Assembly (NCBI GenBank): GCA_947627575.1
Contig: CANQWN010000005.1
Span: forward strand, 62,001 to 126,000
Source: an uncultured Clostridia bacterium
GTDB taxonomy: Bacteria > Bacillota > Clostridia > Christensenellales > Borkfalkiaceae
Length of the DNA: 64,000 nt
Direction of reading: 5' to 3'
Of this stretch, positions 19,062-28,420 are shown one piece after another (the first letter of the stretch is position 1; every line of letters begins with the position of its first letter). Below the pieces are notes generated by a model. It was given only the letters and a program-made list of their open reading frames with translations. It had not been told where the DNA came from and did no database searches. A program made the position numbers and the translations under genes.

Positions 19062-19919
19062 ATGTCAACTTTCGGGGAAATATCCGCGGGCAACGCGGAT
19101 GGGCTTGCAAAAAAGGTAGAGGAAGGCATACGCGGCAAATTCCGCAGGCGGCTGTTTTCCGCCTTTGCAAAGGGTATTGTTACTTACGGACTGCTTGAAG
19201 AGGGCGACAGCGTGGCGGTGTGCGTATCCGGCGGGAAAGATTCCTTCCTGATGGCAAAACTTTTTCAGGAACTGAAAAGGCACAACAAAATTGCGTTTTC
19301 GCTCAAATTTATTTCGATGGACCCGGGATATTCCCCCGCGAACAGGCAATTGATTGAAAAAAACGCCGCCGCGCTGGATATCCCGTTAGAGATATTTTCC
19401 ACCGACGTTTTCGCCGACGCGTACGCCGCGGGCAAATCACCCTGCTATCTCTGCGCGCGCATGCGCCGCGGGCACCTGTATGCGCAGGCGCAAAAGTTGG
19501 GTTGCAACAAGATAGCTTTGGGGCACCACTTTGACGACGTTATAGAAACCACGCTTATGGGTATGCTGTACGGCGGGCAGATGCAGACGATGATGCCGCG
19601 CGTGGACAGCGCAAACTTCAAGGGTATGCGCCTTATCCGTCCGATGTACCTCGTGCGGGAACGCGACATAAAGGCGTGGCAGGAGGAATACGGGCTTAAA
19701 TTTTTGCAATGCGCCTGCAAATTTACCGAGCAACAAATTTCCGCCAACGGCGAAGAGGGCAAGCGGCTTAAAGTTAAAAACCTTATACGCAGTCTTGCGG
19801 CGGAGGACCCGGAAATAGAAATGAACATTTTCCGTAGCGCGGAAAACGTAAACCTGGGCACAGTGATTGCATATAAGGACAAAGAGGGAGTAAAACACCG
19901 CTTTGACGAAAATATATAA
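19062..19919 (+). CDS. TtcA-family PP-loop tRNA thiolation enzyme
   Basis: A 285-residue cytoplasmic ATP-pyrophosphatase. The PP-loop is VCVSGGKDSF (SGGKDS at 56-61). A CxxC pair lies at Cys128/Cys131 (PCYLCARMRRG). GHHFDDVIETTLM is the family motif, and Cys217/Cys219 (LQCACKF) are near the place of the third iron-sulfur ligand. These features match the TtcA/TtuA group, which activates tRNA bases for 2-thiolation using a 4Fe-4S cluster. The substrate position (C32 or other) is not decidable here. The start at 19062 follows GGTGA and lies downstream of a clear promoter; an upstream in-frame codon at 18996 precedes the promoter and is rejected. Confidence 0.85.
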   Translation: MSTFGEISAGNADGLAKKVEEGIRGKFRRRLFSAFAKGIVTYGLLEEGDSVAVCVSGGKDSFLMAKLFQELKRHNKIAFSLKFISMDPGYSPANRQLIEKNAAALDIPLEIFSTDVFADAYAAGKSPCYLCARMRRGHLYAQAQKLGCNKIALGHHFDDVIETTLMGMLYGGQMQTMMPRVDSANFKGMRLIRPMYLVRERDIKAWQEEYGLKFLQCACKFTEQQISANGEEGKRLKVKNLIRSLAAEDPEIEMNIFRSAENVNLGTVIAYKDKEGVKHRFDENI

Positions 19920-19936
19920 ACGCGCGCGACAAAAAA

Positions 19937-19975
19937 CGGGCGGCTGACGAATTTTCGTCAGCCGCCCGCCTTTGT
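19937..19975. terminator. Bidirectional terminator between TtcA-like gene and small minus-strand gene
   Basis: A perfect 14-bp stem (19937-19950 with 19955-19968) closes a 4-base loop. A TTTGTTT tract lies on the plus side, and six T residues follow on the minus strand. Confidence 0.9.
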
Positions 19976-20155
19976 TTACAGTTCTTTAAGGGACAGCGCA
20001 AATTTCTGTCCGTTCTTGAAGCCGAGGGTTAAACCTCCGTCGGTTTCGGTAAAGTCGCATAAAAGATAGTCTTCAAGTATTACGCGGATTTCATCAAGCA
20101 GGCTTACGCCGCTTATGTTGGGTTCAGTTTCAGCTTCTTTGTACAAGTTTTCCAT
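19976..20155 (-). CDS. Small conserved-looking protein of unknown function
   Basis: A 59-residue acidic protein beginning MENLYKEAETEP and ending GQKFALSLKEL. GTGAGG lies 6 bases upstream of the ATG at 20155. The frame also opens at a GTG four codons upstream, but that codon overlaps the ribosome site. The predicted structure is one helix followed by a short beta sheet. No family recognised. It ends at the shared terminator and is followed upstream by the non-coding repeat block. Confidence 0.65.
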   Translation of the reverse strand: MENLYKEAETEPNISGVSLLDEIRVILEDYLLCDFTETDGGLTLGFKNGQKFALSLKEL

Positions 20156-20289
20156 ATCGTACCTCACAAAATTTTTTCTTAAGCGCGCTTTGTATTTAAA
20201 TTATAACATAATCCGCCGTTTTTATCAAGGTTGCCTACCTTTTCCGCCGCCTGTTTTTTTGTCGTATAAGCACTGCGTTTGTCGAAAAA

Positions 20290-20880
20290 AAGATGGTTCA
20301 CGAAAATCTCGGCAAGCCGTGCCTGCGATTTTCCGTGAGTTTTGGCGGCTCTGCCGCCCTTGCCGCCATTTATAGGGGCGCACGATAATATAATGGCGGC
20401 AATTCCCACCGCTGAGGCGCAGGTGTGCGCAAATTGGGACGAGCAAGGCATTTCATAGGACAGCACAGTGCGCTGTCCGTGCCGAAGCGAGATGAGCGAG
20501 CGCAAAGTGAAAAGCGCGAGCGGTGACCGAGGCGGCTGTTGTTCCTTACAGCCGCCGAGAGGGCGGCGCATAGGGTTCCCGCAAAAGCACAAAGTGGTTT
20601 TGTGGGATAAGAAAAGCGTGGTTTTGCTTGCAACGTAAATTATTTTAAAGGGTTCACGAAAATCTCGGGCGGTTGCGCGCCCTGCGATTTTTCGTGAGTT
20701 GAGGACTACTCGTCCTCTGACTGCGATATTTAAGGGCGCGCGAATATATAATCGCAGTCATTCACCTCGCTCAGGCGAAAGGGTTCGCAAATTGTGTTGC
20801 GCTGCGCAAAAATGCGATTTTGCTTGCGCCGTGAAATATTTTGGAAGTGCGATTTTGCTTGCGCAGTGGATTATTTGGAA
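20290..20880. repeat. Non-coding modular repeat block, right (inverted) copy
   Basis: This block mirrors 11276-11905. Positions 20438-20616 are a 179-base exact inverted copy of 11501-11679. Stem-loops with the conserved ATATAAT/GCGC loop lie at 20360-20402 and 20719-20759. CACGAAAAT/ATTTTCGTG hairpins lie near 20298-20336 and 20655-20697. TTGCTTGCGCCGTGAA motifs near 20820 match the TTCACGGCGCAAGC of the left block. No gene is supported. Confidence 0.8.
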
Positions 20881-21003
20881 AGTTCACAAAAATAAAAACG
20901 GAAGGCGATAACCGTGCCGTGATAATTATATATAAGGTAATAACCGTTCCGTGGGGATAATATATTTTGTGCAAATTGTTTTTAAACAAATGCGATAAAA
21001 TGC

Positions 21004-21033
21004 TTGACATATGCGCCTTTTGAATGATAATAT
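21004..21033 (+). promoter_or_regulatory. Promoter of the 2240-residue lipoprotein gene
   Basis: TTGACA (21004-21009) is followed by GATAATAT; the -10 can be GATAAT (spacing 16) or TAATAT (spacing 18). The leader is about 110 bases. Confidence 0.7.
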
Positions 21034-21146
21034 ATGATTAATTATTCACTACTGGTAATTTTATGCATAAATTTATGCAATCTACGCCGTAGTAAAAAAG
21101 GGAAAAATTTTAAAAAAGGGAAATAAATAAGTAGAGGATAAGAAAG

Positions 21147-24100
21147 ATGAATCGATTAAAGAAGATTCTCGTCACGCTGCTTATTGCACTTTGCGCGATT
21201 GCCGGGATAATCGGTATAGTTGCGTGCTCGGGGGGGGGTAATACCACGCCTCCGCAGCAACAACAGCCCGGCAACGACAATGACGATAACGACGATGACA
21301 ACACAGGCGACGCTATAAGCGACGCCTACAAGCAGGCGTACACGCAGTATGCCGCCGTAATGGGCGGCGAGGCAAAATCGCTGGAAGATTGGTACGCGGA
21401 AGTATCCGCAAAGGTAACCGCGCTGGGCGCGGGCGCCCCCGCCGAAATTAAAGTTTTTGACGAATTGGGCGACGACGAGTACTATCTTTGGGTTTCGTTT
21501 TCCGGCGAGAAGCTGTATCTTGCACCGCTTGCGGGAGGAGATTTCGAACAGTACGGACATTATGTTATTACCGCGAAGAAGGGCGGCGCTATACAAAGCG
21601 GCGTCTACTTTGACGTGTACTATTTTGACGCGCAAGAAGCAAAACAAGTTGTTCAAACCCCCCGCACCGACACGCGCGGACAGATAGAGCTTTATCTTAA
21701 AGCCTCTGTTGCCACAACATATTATGTAAGCGTGGCGGCAACTTCCGCCGCAGATTACGGCATACCTTACGGCGACGATCCCGTGCTTGTAGTAGGCACA
21801 ACGGCTTCCGCCGTAAATGTAGAGCTGGGCACGCCCATGCAGTATACCGTAACCGTGCAGGAGATAAACGGGGTAAAAGTTTCGGGCGTTAAGGTAACCC
21901 TGCGTTACGCCGCCACAACGGAATCCCCCGCTATGGATATTGCCAACGCAACCACCGATACCAACGGCGTTGTAACCTTTACGTTCACCAAAAAGGACGC
22001 GGCTTACCAACTTGTAGTTGATAACGCCACCGTTCCCGCTACGTACGAAAGGCTTACCGAAACGGTTTTCGTGCCCGACTTTGAAGAAAACAGCACCACG
22101 ATAACCGTCACCCAAGCCAAAAAATATGTGGACGACGTTATAGCTTCCGTCCACACCGATCTGGCGCAGGCGGATGATCGCCTTAAAAACGATTTTAAGG
22201 GTATAAACTATTCAATGCCTGAAACTTCTATAACGAAGGACGGCGATAACGACAGTTATAAGTTCTCCGGCAGCGAAGTGGTTTACTTTGCATTTGACGC
22301 CCCGGGCAACCGCGCGTTTGCAAACGGCAAAACGATGAGGGAGATTTTGGAAGACGACGAGTACTACTTCTCCTATGAAGAGCTTACCGACGAGCAAACC
22401 AATACCTGGACGCGCCACGTATACACCGATATGCTTTTGTCATATTGCGCAAAACTTAATTCCCGCGGGTATTATCCCCTCAACGAGGAATTGTATAATT
22501 TTGCCCATACGGCGGCGGAACACAACTGGTTTAAACCTTCCTCTTCTGACGCCACGAATATGGCAGGCAAAGAGTGGATGCTTCCCCTCGTAGTTTTGGA
22601 TAACACCGACAAACTTGCCGTAGGCGAAGAAAATTCCTACACGGCAAATATCGGCGCCGCTACAAAATCGGGCAATACGTATACACCGTATGGTATAGGC
22701 GTACCCGGTACAAATCTCTCTGTTTCCAATTCGGTTAAGCCCGGGTATTACACACTTACCGCAAACGTGCCCGACGGGGTTATCAATTTTGAAACCTATA
22801 ACAACGGCACCACGGCAAACTCTTCCGCGGGCATAACTACCAGCAACAAGTTCGACCACGTGTTCTACGGCTATACCGGCGATACGGGCGGCGTGAAGCG
22901 TTCGTTCAGCTTGTTCCGCGAGGGCGAAACCAACAAACTTTCCGGTATGATCTATTACACCGGTAGCGGAAATATATGGGTATATCACCAGATTATTTCT
23001 CCCAACTGGACTAATAAATCGGGTAGCTCCACCCCGATAGAATTCACGCTTACCCCTTGCGATTATACCGCACCCGCAAAGATAAACGTAAAGGGTTCGG
23101 GCAAACTTACCGTTATACCCGTAAGCTGGCTTGACAGAACCTGGACGACAAGCGAGGACGAAAAAGCCGTATTCGGCGCAGGGTCGGTATCAAGCTCCAC
23201 CTATGCTTTGGGCAACGTTCCCACCTATATGACGGAATTTGACGACGGCAGAAGGGCATATTGCACTTATACTTTGTCGTTTACTATGCCCGACAGCATC
23301 CCCGGCGGCAAAGACAGCTTTATGATTTCCGGCGTTAAGGTAGATTGCAGTAATGTGGCATACTATGGCGACGGTACGATTAAAGCCCCCGCAACCATTT
23401 CGGCAGAAAATCTTACCTATGAAACTGCCGAGTTTACTACCAGAACAAATGCTCTCAACGGCATAATAGCTTATTACGACGGCGACGTACCTTTCGAGGT
23501 GGATTACACCGTAACGGGAACATTCAGCAAGTATCAGGTTGAATACCATCCCGGCGAGGGCGCAACGGGCGACGTTTACTATGACAGACGTTCAGGTAAC
23601 TACTATGATACATCATCAGCCACTCGTTCTAGAGCTACTGTAAAAACGTTAGAAGACGCAGGCTTTACAAATCCCGGCAAGCAATTTGCATATTGGGAAT
23701 GTAACGAAGGCGGAGTGGTTACGCGTTACAAGCCCGGCGACATTATCGAGCCGGTAGACCACGATATCATACTCACCGCGGTATGGCGTAGCACAACCGA
23801 AAACGTTGCCGCCGACAAGTTGGCGGCAGGCGAGGACGGCAAGGTGACTGTGGAAATAGATTCCGCACTGTACACAGGCACAATGGTTGAATTTGCCTCC
23901 TCTGTTACGGCAGGGCTTTACAAGCTGACCATAAACCTCGGCAAGAATTCCATCGAAGGGTTCTTCCTCGTTGTGGGCGATTACACCGTATACTTCTCTC
24001 ACGTGCTTAATTCCGCGGACGACAATATCTATGTGGGCTACATCCTTGTAGAGGACGGCGTAACAAGCCTTTCCTTCCCCACCAACAACCCCGAATACGG

Positions 24101-27100
24101 CACTGCCACGGCTGTGATTTTGCTTGAACAGTACGTTCAGCCCACGCTTGCCGCGGACGGCGGCGAAGTTGAATTTGCCGTCAACCCCAAGGATACCGCA
24201 GACGAAAATCTGTTTAAGGTTAAACTTGCGGAAGGGCTTGTAGACGGTTCTTACAAGATAACCGTAACAAACAATTATACCAACGCCTCTACGGTAAGCA
24301 TAACAATTGCCGCGGATAACGCAACCGCAAAATCCCAGTCCGGATATTACCTTATCAACCTTATTGAAGAGGATGAATATATCTGGGTAAAGGCTTACGT
24401 CACGGGCAACAATTACACGGCTGTAAACATTGCTATGGAACGTTGCTATACCGTATCCTTCGATAAAGGCGATATGGCGGTTACGGGCGGAACTTCCAAC
24501 GATCTGAAAGCGATAGAGGGTTGCGCAACCGGCGACGAAATAACTTTGCCCGCAAACCCCGCAACAGGCGGCTTTGTATACAGAGATCACGTATTCAGGG
24601 GCTGGAAATTGAAGGGCGATACCGGCGGCAAAATTTATAAGGCGGGCGATACCTTCAACGTGGGCGAAAGCGACGCCGTATTCGAAGCGTATTGGGTAGT
24701 GGAAGTATTTGCTACCGAGCAGTTCACGGGCTTCGGCTGGAGCTGGAACGGCAGTGAAAAAACCGCCAATATGTCCATTACCAAGGATACCACAACCATA
24801 CAAATTAAGTATGATATAGGCAATCAGACAAAGATAATGATTACGCTCGATTTGGGCAAGTATACGGTTGACGGACCTATTGTGGCGAACGACCTCAGCG
24901 GCAGATCGGCTAACGACGTGTATAACGTTGCGTTCACTTACAGCGAAGCGTTAAGCTACGGCGCGGGTGAAGACAGGCACAATATCTACGTTACCTATGT
25001 GTCGCCCAAGGACGGCTTCAGCCTCTCGGACAGAACGCTGACGATAGACGGCGCGATATTCGATCCCATTCTCGAAACGTTGGAAGACGGCGGTTCTTTG
25101 GAAATTCCAGGTTCGTTGGTAGGATATAAAGACGCCGAGCATATACTTAAAGCCGACGGGACGAAGATAAACGTAGGCGCAGTTGCCACAGGCTACGTTT
25201 CCAGCCATTACACGGAAGTTATTAGGCATTTCGGCTTCAGTCTGGACGAAAGCGTGCTTCGCGGCGCAGAATATAATATGCATATAATGTCTTACAATAT
25301 CTATAAGCCTACTCTCTACAGTGTACCCACCATAGGCGAGGAAGTTGTACAGGGCAACGAGGTAATAAGGCGTATAAAGATAGCCACGGGTGCGACGACG
25401 ATGTTCTTCACGTTAAGCAGCAGAACGTACTGCGGGTACGATATCTGGCTTGAACCCATTGCCGACAGCGAAGCGCTTAAACTCGACGTTGAAAAGGATT
25501 ACACCGTAAACGCTACGGACGGCGTTAAAGTCAACCTCGATGTTTCGCAGTTCAAGGGCGGCGAAGACTACGGCATAACCGTAACCGTAAAGGGCGGCAC
25601 AACGCCTACGCTGACGTTGACGGGCTTATCAAAGCCCACCACGGCTACCCTTTCGCAGGAAAACGGCTATCACTTCAAACCCGTAAGGTTTGCAAACAAC
25701 AGCTTTACCATAACCACGGACGGCGGTTCCGACGTTGAAATTACTATAAAAATAGGCAGTTACGCGGTTGGCTCGCTTAATTCTTCGGCGGAAGGCACAA
25801 CCTTCACCATACCCGCGGGCGGCACTGCGGAATTGTTGCCCGAAGGGCTTGTAACGGGCGCAAACTATTACTTCAGACTTTGGGTTACGGGCGCTTCCAA
25901 CTCTAATGTTATAGTTGTAAAGGAATTGAATACCGAACCGGAAAAGCAGTGGACGCTTGAACAGAGCAACGGCTTTACCGAATTGGTGCTTCAACTTACA
26001 GACGGCAAGTACTATCAGTTCAGCTGTCAGGACGGAAGCGAAGTTACCATTACGGTACACGTAATGGCGTACACCACCGTAAGCACACTTGCGGTTAATT
26101 CAAGACCCGATGAATATGAATTTGACGAGTTCGGTGAAGAGACGCCGTTTGTTTACGGTTCAACCAACTACCTCAACGGCGCTAACAGAAACAAATTCAC
26201 CGTATATGTTGAAGACGCCAACGCGGCGGACGCAACGATAACCATGCACTACAACGGCGATCAGCAGGTTCAGCTTACAAAGGGCGACAGTGCGGACGGT
26301 TACACGGCGTTCTATGCGAACATAGCGCTTACCGAACAGTACTTCTACTTCACCTGTTCCGACGGGTTGAAGGATAAGTGGGGCAAACTTACAGTAATAC
26401 CCACGTACGACGTTGCGCTTTCCGTATTCGAAGGCGCAGAATACAATCACTTAACCTTAACTGCCGAACAAGACGTATATTACGTATGGCGTCACTCGCA
26501 GTTTGTCTCGACGGACGGTTTCCAGCTTGAAATAATAGCCAAACCCACTTCGGACGATTACGATATGAGTTCCGTAACCTTCACTTTAAGTTACGGCGCA
26601 GACTCCGGCGACGGGCATTATTACAGCCCCGTGGTATTTACAAGTCCCACCAAGGACGCGGACGGCTATCATTACTTTGCGTTCTTCCACGGTGAAAGCG
26701 GCGTAAGCGATACAACGCCTACCTACTTCACCCTTACGGTAGACGTAAACCAGACGGTTGCGGTTAATATCAAGGTGCGCAAGGTTGTAAACGTTCAGAC
26801 GTATACAGATAACGCCCCCAGATTCAACAGTATGGACTTCAACGAAATCGTGTTGAAGTTGCCCGATGGGTTCGATCTTTCAAAGCAGTATAACGTAAGC
26901 ATAACCTCTTGGGAGACTGTCCATGCCTCCGACGATCTTAAGTTGACGATAGTTAAAGGCGCGGAAGAGCAAACCGTATTCACCTACGGCGCAACGGAAA
27001 CCGCTACCGTTAAGTTTACAGCCAACCTCGTTTTCATCCGCTTCGAAGGTTGCCACTATAGTGCCGGCGGGCATACCTTAAAAATCAGGATAGAGGGTAT

Positions 27101-27869
27101 AATCGATAAACTTAACGTAGATAGTCAAATTACCGCAACGATGCCCACGTCTACTGCGGCTGTGAAAGTAGAGCTTGACGACGGCGTGGATATTTCCAAG
27201 GTATATACGTTGGAAATCACTATACCGTCGACGTTAAGCAGAGACATTTACTTCGTACAGGGCGGCACTGTCAGCGATTATATGTCGGCGCTTTACACCG
27301 GCTTTCTTGCAAGCGAAAGCGTTGATGGCGGAAAGAAGTACAGCTTCCCCGTAAAGTTTGAGGAAGGCAATAAAAACTTCACGTTGCAGTGGAGTAGCAG
27401 TGTTTCCGACGAAAAAGCGGCTGACTGCAAGGTAGATTTAAAGCTGACCGAATATACGGGCGATACCCTTAAAGCGGACGAAACCGGCATAGACATAACT
27501 TTCGTAAAAGCGAAGCATTTTATTGGTGGTAAGTATACAAGATTCTGTCCGATAGTTATCGATTCTTCCGTTGATTTGACGGATAAGACGCTGACGATAG
27601 GTACCAGCACTTCCGATGGTTCAAAATTCACGGATACCGTCTATTTGAGAATGTATTCGCCGTATAAGTCTTTGAAGGTAGGCACCGCCTCTACAGAAGC
27701 AGGCGCTGTCTCTGTGGCGAAGACTAATTCGGTTAACAATATTACGGTAGATACAAAAGCAGATACTACCAAAAAATCAAGGGTATATTACTTGGCGTTG
27801 AAGTCTTCGTATAACATAAGCTATTCCGCTAGTGAGATTACTTTCCATCTTACCCTTACGGTAGCGTAA
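21147..27869 (+). CDS. Giant secreted lipoprotein (2240 residues) with InlB-like repeats
   Basis: The start follows AGAGGA. Residues 1-27 are a lipoprotein signal with lipobox IVAC (Cys27), then an acidic Asp/Asn linker. A DAYKQAYTQYAA...SLEDWYAEV segment and a prealbumin-like domain resemble the lipoprotein at 1-3655. Residues about 794-880 and 1098-1190 look like InlB-type beta-grasp repeats (VSFDKGDM... and TAVW/EAYW ends). The rest is a chain of beta domains of 100-150 residues with recurring Tyr/Thr/Val-rich strands. No catalytic motif was seen; a surface adhesin or cell-wall scaffold is plausible. A run of nine G bases at 21230-21238, just after the lipobox, could slip and switch the frame. 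Confidence 0.9.
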   Translation: MNRLKKILVTLLIALCAIAGIIGIVACSGGGNTTPPQQQQPGNDNDDNDDDNTGDAISDAYKQAYTQYAAVMGGEAKSLEDWYAEVSAKVTALGAGAPAEIKVFDELGDDEYYLWVSFSGEKLYLAPLAGGDFEQYGHYVITAKKGGAIQSGVYFDVYYFDAQEAKQVVQTPRTDTRGQIELYLKASVATTYYVSVAATSAADYGIPYGDDPVLVVGTTASAVNVELGTPMQYTVTVQEINGVKVSGVKVTLRYAATTESPAMDIANATTDTNGVVTFTFTKKDAAYQLVVDNATVPATYERLTETVFVPDFEENSTTITVTQAKKYVDDVIASVHTDLAQADDRLKNDFKGINYSMPETSITKDGDNDSYKFSGSEVVYFAFDAPGNRAFANGKTMREILEDDEYYFSYEELTDEQTNTWTRHVYTDMLLSYCAKLNSRGYYPLNEELYNFAHTAAEHNWFKPSSSDATNMAGKEWMLPLVVLDNTDKLAVGEENSYTANIGAATKSGNTYTPYGIGVPGTNLSVSNSVKPGYYTLTANVPDGVINFETYNNGTTANSSAGITTSNKFDHVFYGYTGDTGGVKRSFSLFREGETNKLSGMIYYTGSGNIWVYHQIISPNWTNKSGSSTPIEFTLTPCDYTAPAKINVKGSGKLTVIPVSWLDRTWTTSEDEKAVFGAGSVSSSTYALGNVPTYMTEFDDGRRAYCTYTLSFTMPDSIPGGKDSFMISGVKVDCSNVAYYGDGTIKAPATISAENLTYETAEFTTRTNALNGIIAYYDGDVPFEVDYTVTGTFSKYQVEYHPGEGATGDVYYDRRSGNYYDTSSATRSRATVKTLEDAGFTNPGKQFAYWECNEGGVVTRYKPGDIIEPVDHDIILTAVWRSTTENVAADKLAAGEDGKVTVEIDSALYTGTMVEFASSVTAGLYKLTINLGKNSIEGFFLVVGDYTVYFSHVLNSADDNIYVGYILVEDGVTSLSFPTNNPEYGTATAVILLEQYVQPTLAADGGEVEFAVNPKDTADENLFKVKLAEGLVDGSYKITVTNNYTNASTVSITIAADNATAKSQSGYYLINLIEEDEYIWVKAYVTGNNYTAVNIAMERCYTVSFDKGDMAVTGGTSNDLKAIEGCATGDEITLPANPATGGFVYRDHVFRGWKLKGDTGGKIYKAGDTFNVGESDAVFEAYWVVEVFATEQFTGFGWSWNGSEKTANMSITKDTTTIQIKYDIGNQTKIMITLDLGKYTVDGPIVANDLSGRSANDVYNVAFTYSEALSYGAGEDRHNIYVTYVSPKDGFSLSDRTLTIDGAIFDPILETLEDGGSLEIPGSLVGYKDAEHILKADGTKINVGAVATGYVSSHYTEVIRHFGFSLDESVLRGAEYNMHIMSYNIYKPTLYSVPTIGEEVVQGNEVIRRIKIATGATTMFFTLSSRTYCGYDIWLEPIADSEALKLDVEKDYTVNATDGVKVNLDVSQFKGGEDYGITVTVKGGTTPTLTLTGLSKPTTATLSQENGYHFKPVRFANNSFTITTDGGSDVEITIKIGSYAVGSLNSSAEGTTFTIPAGGTAELLPEGLVTGANYYFRLWVTGASNSNVIVVKELNTEPEKQWTLEQSNGFTELVLQLTDGKYYQFSCQDGSEVTITVHVMAYTTVSTLAVNSRPDEYEFDEFGEETPFVYGSTNYLNGANRNKFTVYVEDANAADATITMHYNGDQQVQLTKGDSADGYTAFYANIALTEQYFYFTCSDGLKDKWGKLTVIPTYDVALSVFEGAEYNHLTLTAEQDVYYVWRHSQFVSTDGFQLEIIAKPTSDDYDMSSVTFTLSYGADSGDGHYYSPVVFTSPTKDADGYHYFAFFHGESGVSDTTPTYFTLTVDVNQTVAVNIKVRKVVNVQTYTDNAPRFNSMDFNEIVLKLPDGFDLSKQYNVSITSWETVHASDDLKLTIVKGAEEQTVFTYGATETATVKFTANLVFIRFEGCHYSAGGHTLKIRIEGIIDKLNVDSQITATMPTSTAAVKVELDDGVDISKVYTLEITIPSTLSRDIYFVQGGTVSDYMSALYTGFLASESVDGGKKYSFPVKFEEGNKNFTLQWSSSVSDEKAADCKVDLKLTEYTGDTLKADETGIDITFVKAKHFIGGKYTRFCPIVIDSSVDLTDKTLTIGTSTSDGSKFTDTVYLRMYSPYKSLKVGTASTEAGAVSVAKTNSVNNITVDTKADTTKKSRVYYLALKSSYNISYSASEITFHLTLTVA

Positions 27870-27924
27870 TTAAAACAGTCTATACATTCACCTTCTAAAC
27901 TTTGCCCGCAGTCACGCAAGTGAT

Positions 27925-28009
27925 GTTCCTCCGCCGCAAGGCGGAGGAACGCGCGGGTAAAAAAAGCGAAAAAAACAATATTCCGCCGCGGTTCGGCGGA
28001 ATATTTATT
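27925..28009 (+). terminator. Two hairpins ending the giant lipoprotein gene
   Basis: The first is an 11-bp stem with a GCAA tetraloop (27925-27950). The second is a 12-bp stem (27977-27988 with 27994-28005) followed by a T-rich tail TATTT. The second is the likely terminator. Confidence 0.8.
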
Positions 28010-28027
28010 TAATTTATATGTGGGTAA

Positions 28028-28197
28028 TAACCTGAAACAGGTTAAAATTCACTTTCTGCGGGCGCGCTTCGGGCATTTTGCGGCGTATAGGTTTTAACCT
28101 GAAACGGGTTAAAATCTGCCGTAATTTTCACATAATACAAAACAGATTATGCGCATACTCTTAAACAGGTTACGCCATAGCCCAAAACAGGTTAAAG
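28028..28197. repeat. Four copies of an AAACAGGTTA motif in a gene-free stretch
   Basis: Related sites at 28035-28048, 28102-28115, 28163-28172 and 28184-28197 share AAAC(A/G)GGTTA. The first two are halves of small palindromes of the type AACCTG-AAA-C(A/G)GGTT. They precede the promoter of the seven-gene operon at 28421, so a regulator-binding role is possible. Nothing else is seen between 27870 and 28290. Confidence 0.45.
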
Positions 28198-28291
28198 GTT
28201 GCCAAAACGGGCTTATAGTGAAAATGATATTTACATTTTATGTAATAATTTGTCCCGCGCGTGAAAAATACTTCAACAAAGCCCTCATTGC

Positions 28292-28320
28292 TTGACAAAG
28301 CAGACGGTTTATAATATTAT
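28292..28320 (+). promoter_or_regulatory. Promoter of the seven-gene MoxR/VWA operon
   Basis: TTGACA (28292-28297) and TATTAT (28315-28320) are separated by 17 bases. They lie about 100 bases upstream of the first ATG. Confidence 0.8.
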
Positions 28321-28420
28321 ATGATTAGTCGTTTTTATACAATAATTCGGATATTATAAGTTTTATATGCGGTTTTGTATAAATAATAACATTTTCATAA
28401 AAAAATGCATTGAGGTTTGT

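Noticed and set aside
28028-28197. CRISPR array
   Set aside because: The repeated motif is about 10 bases with irregular spacing of about 20-65 bases and no constant spacer length; there are no cas genes in the window.
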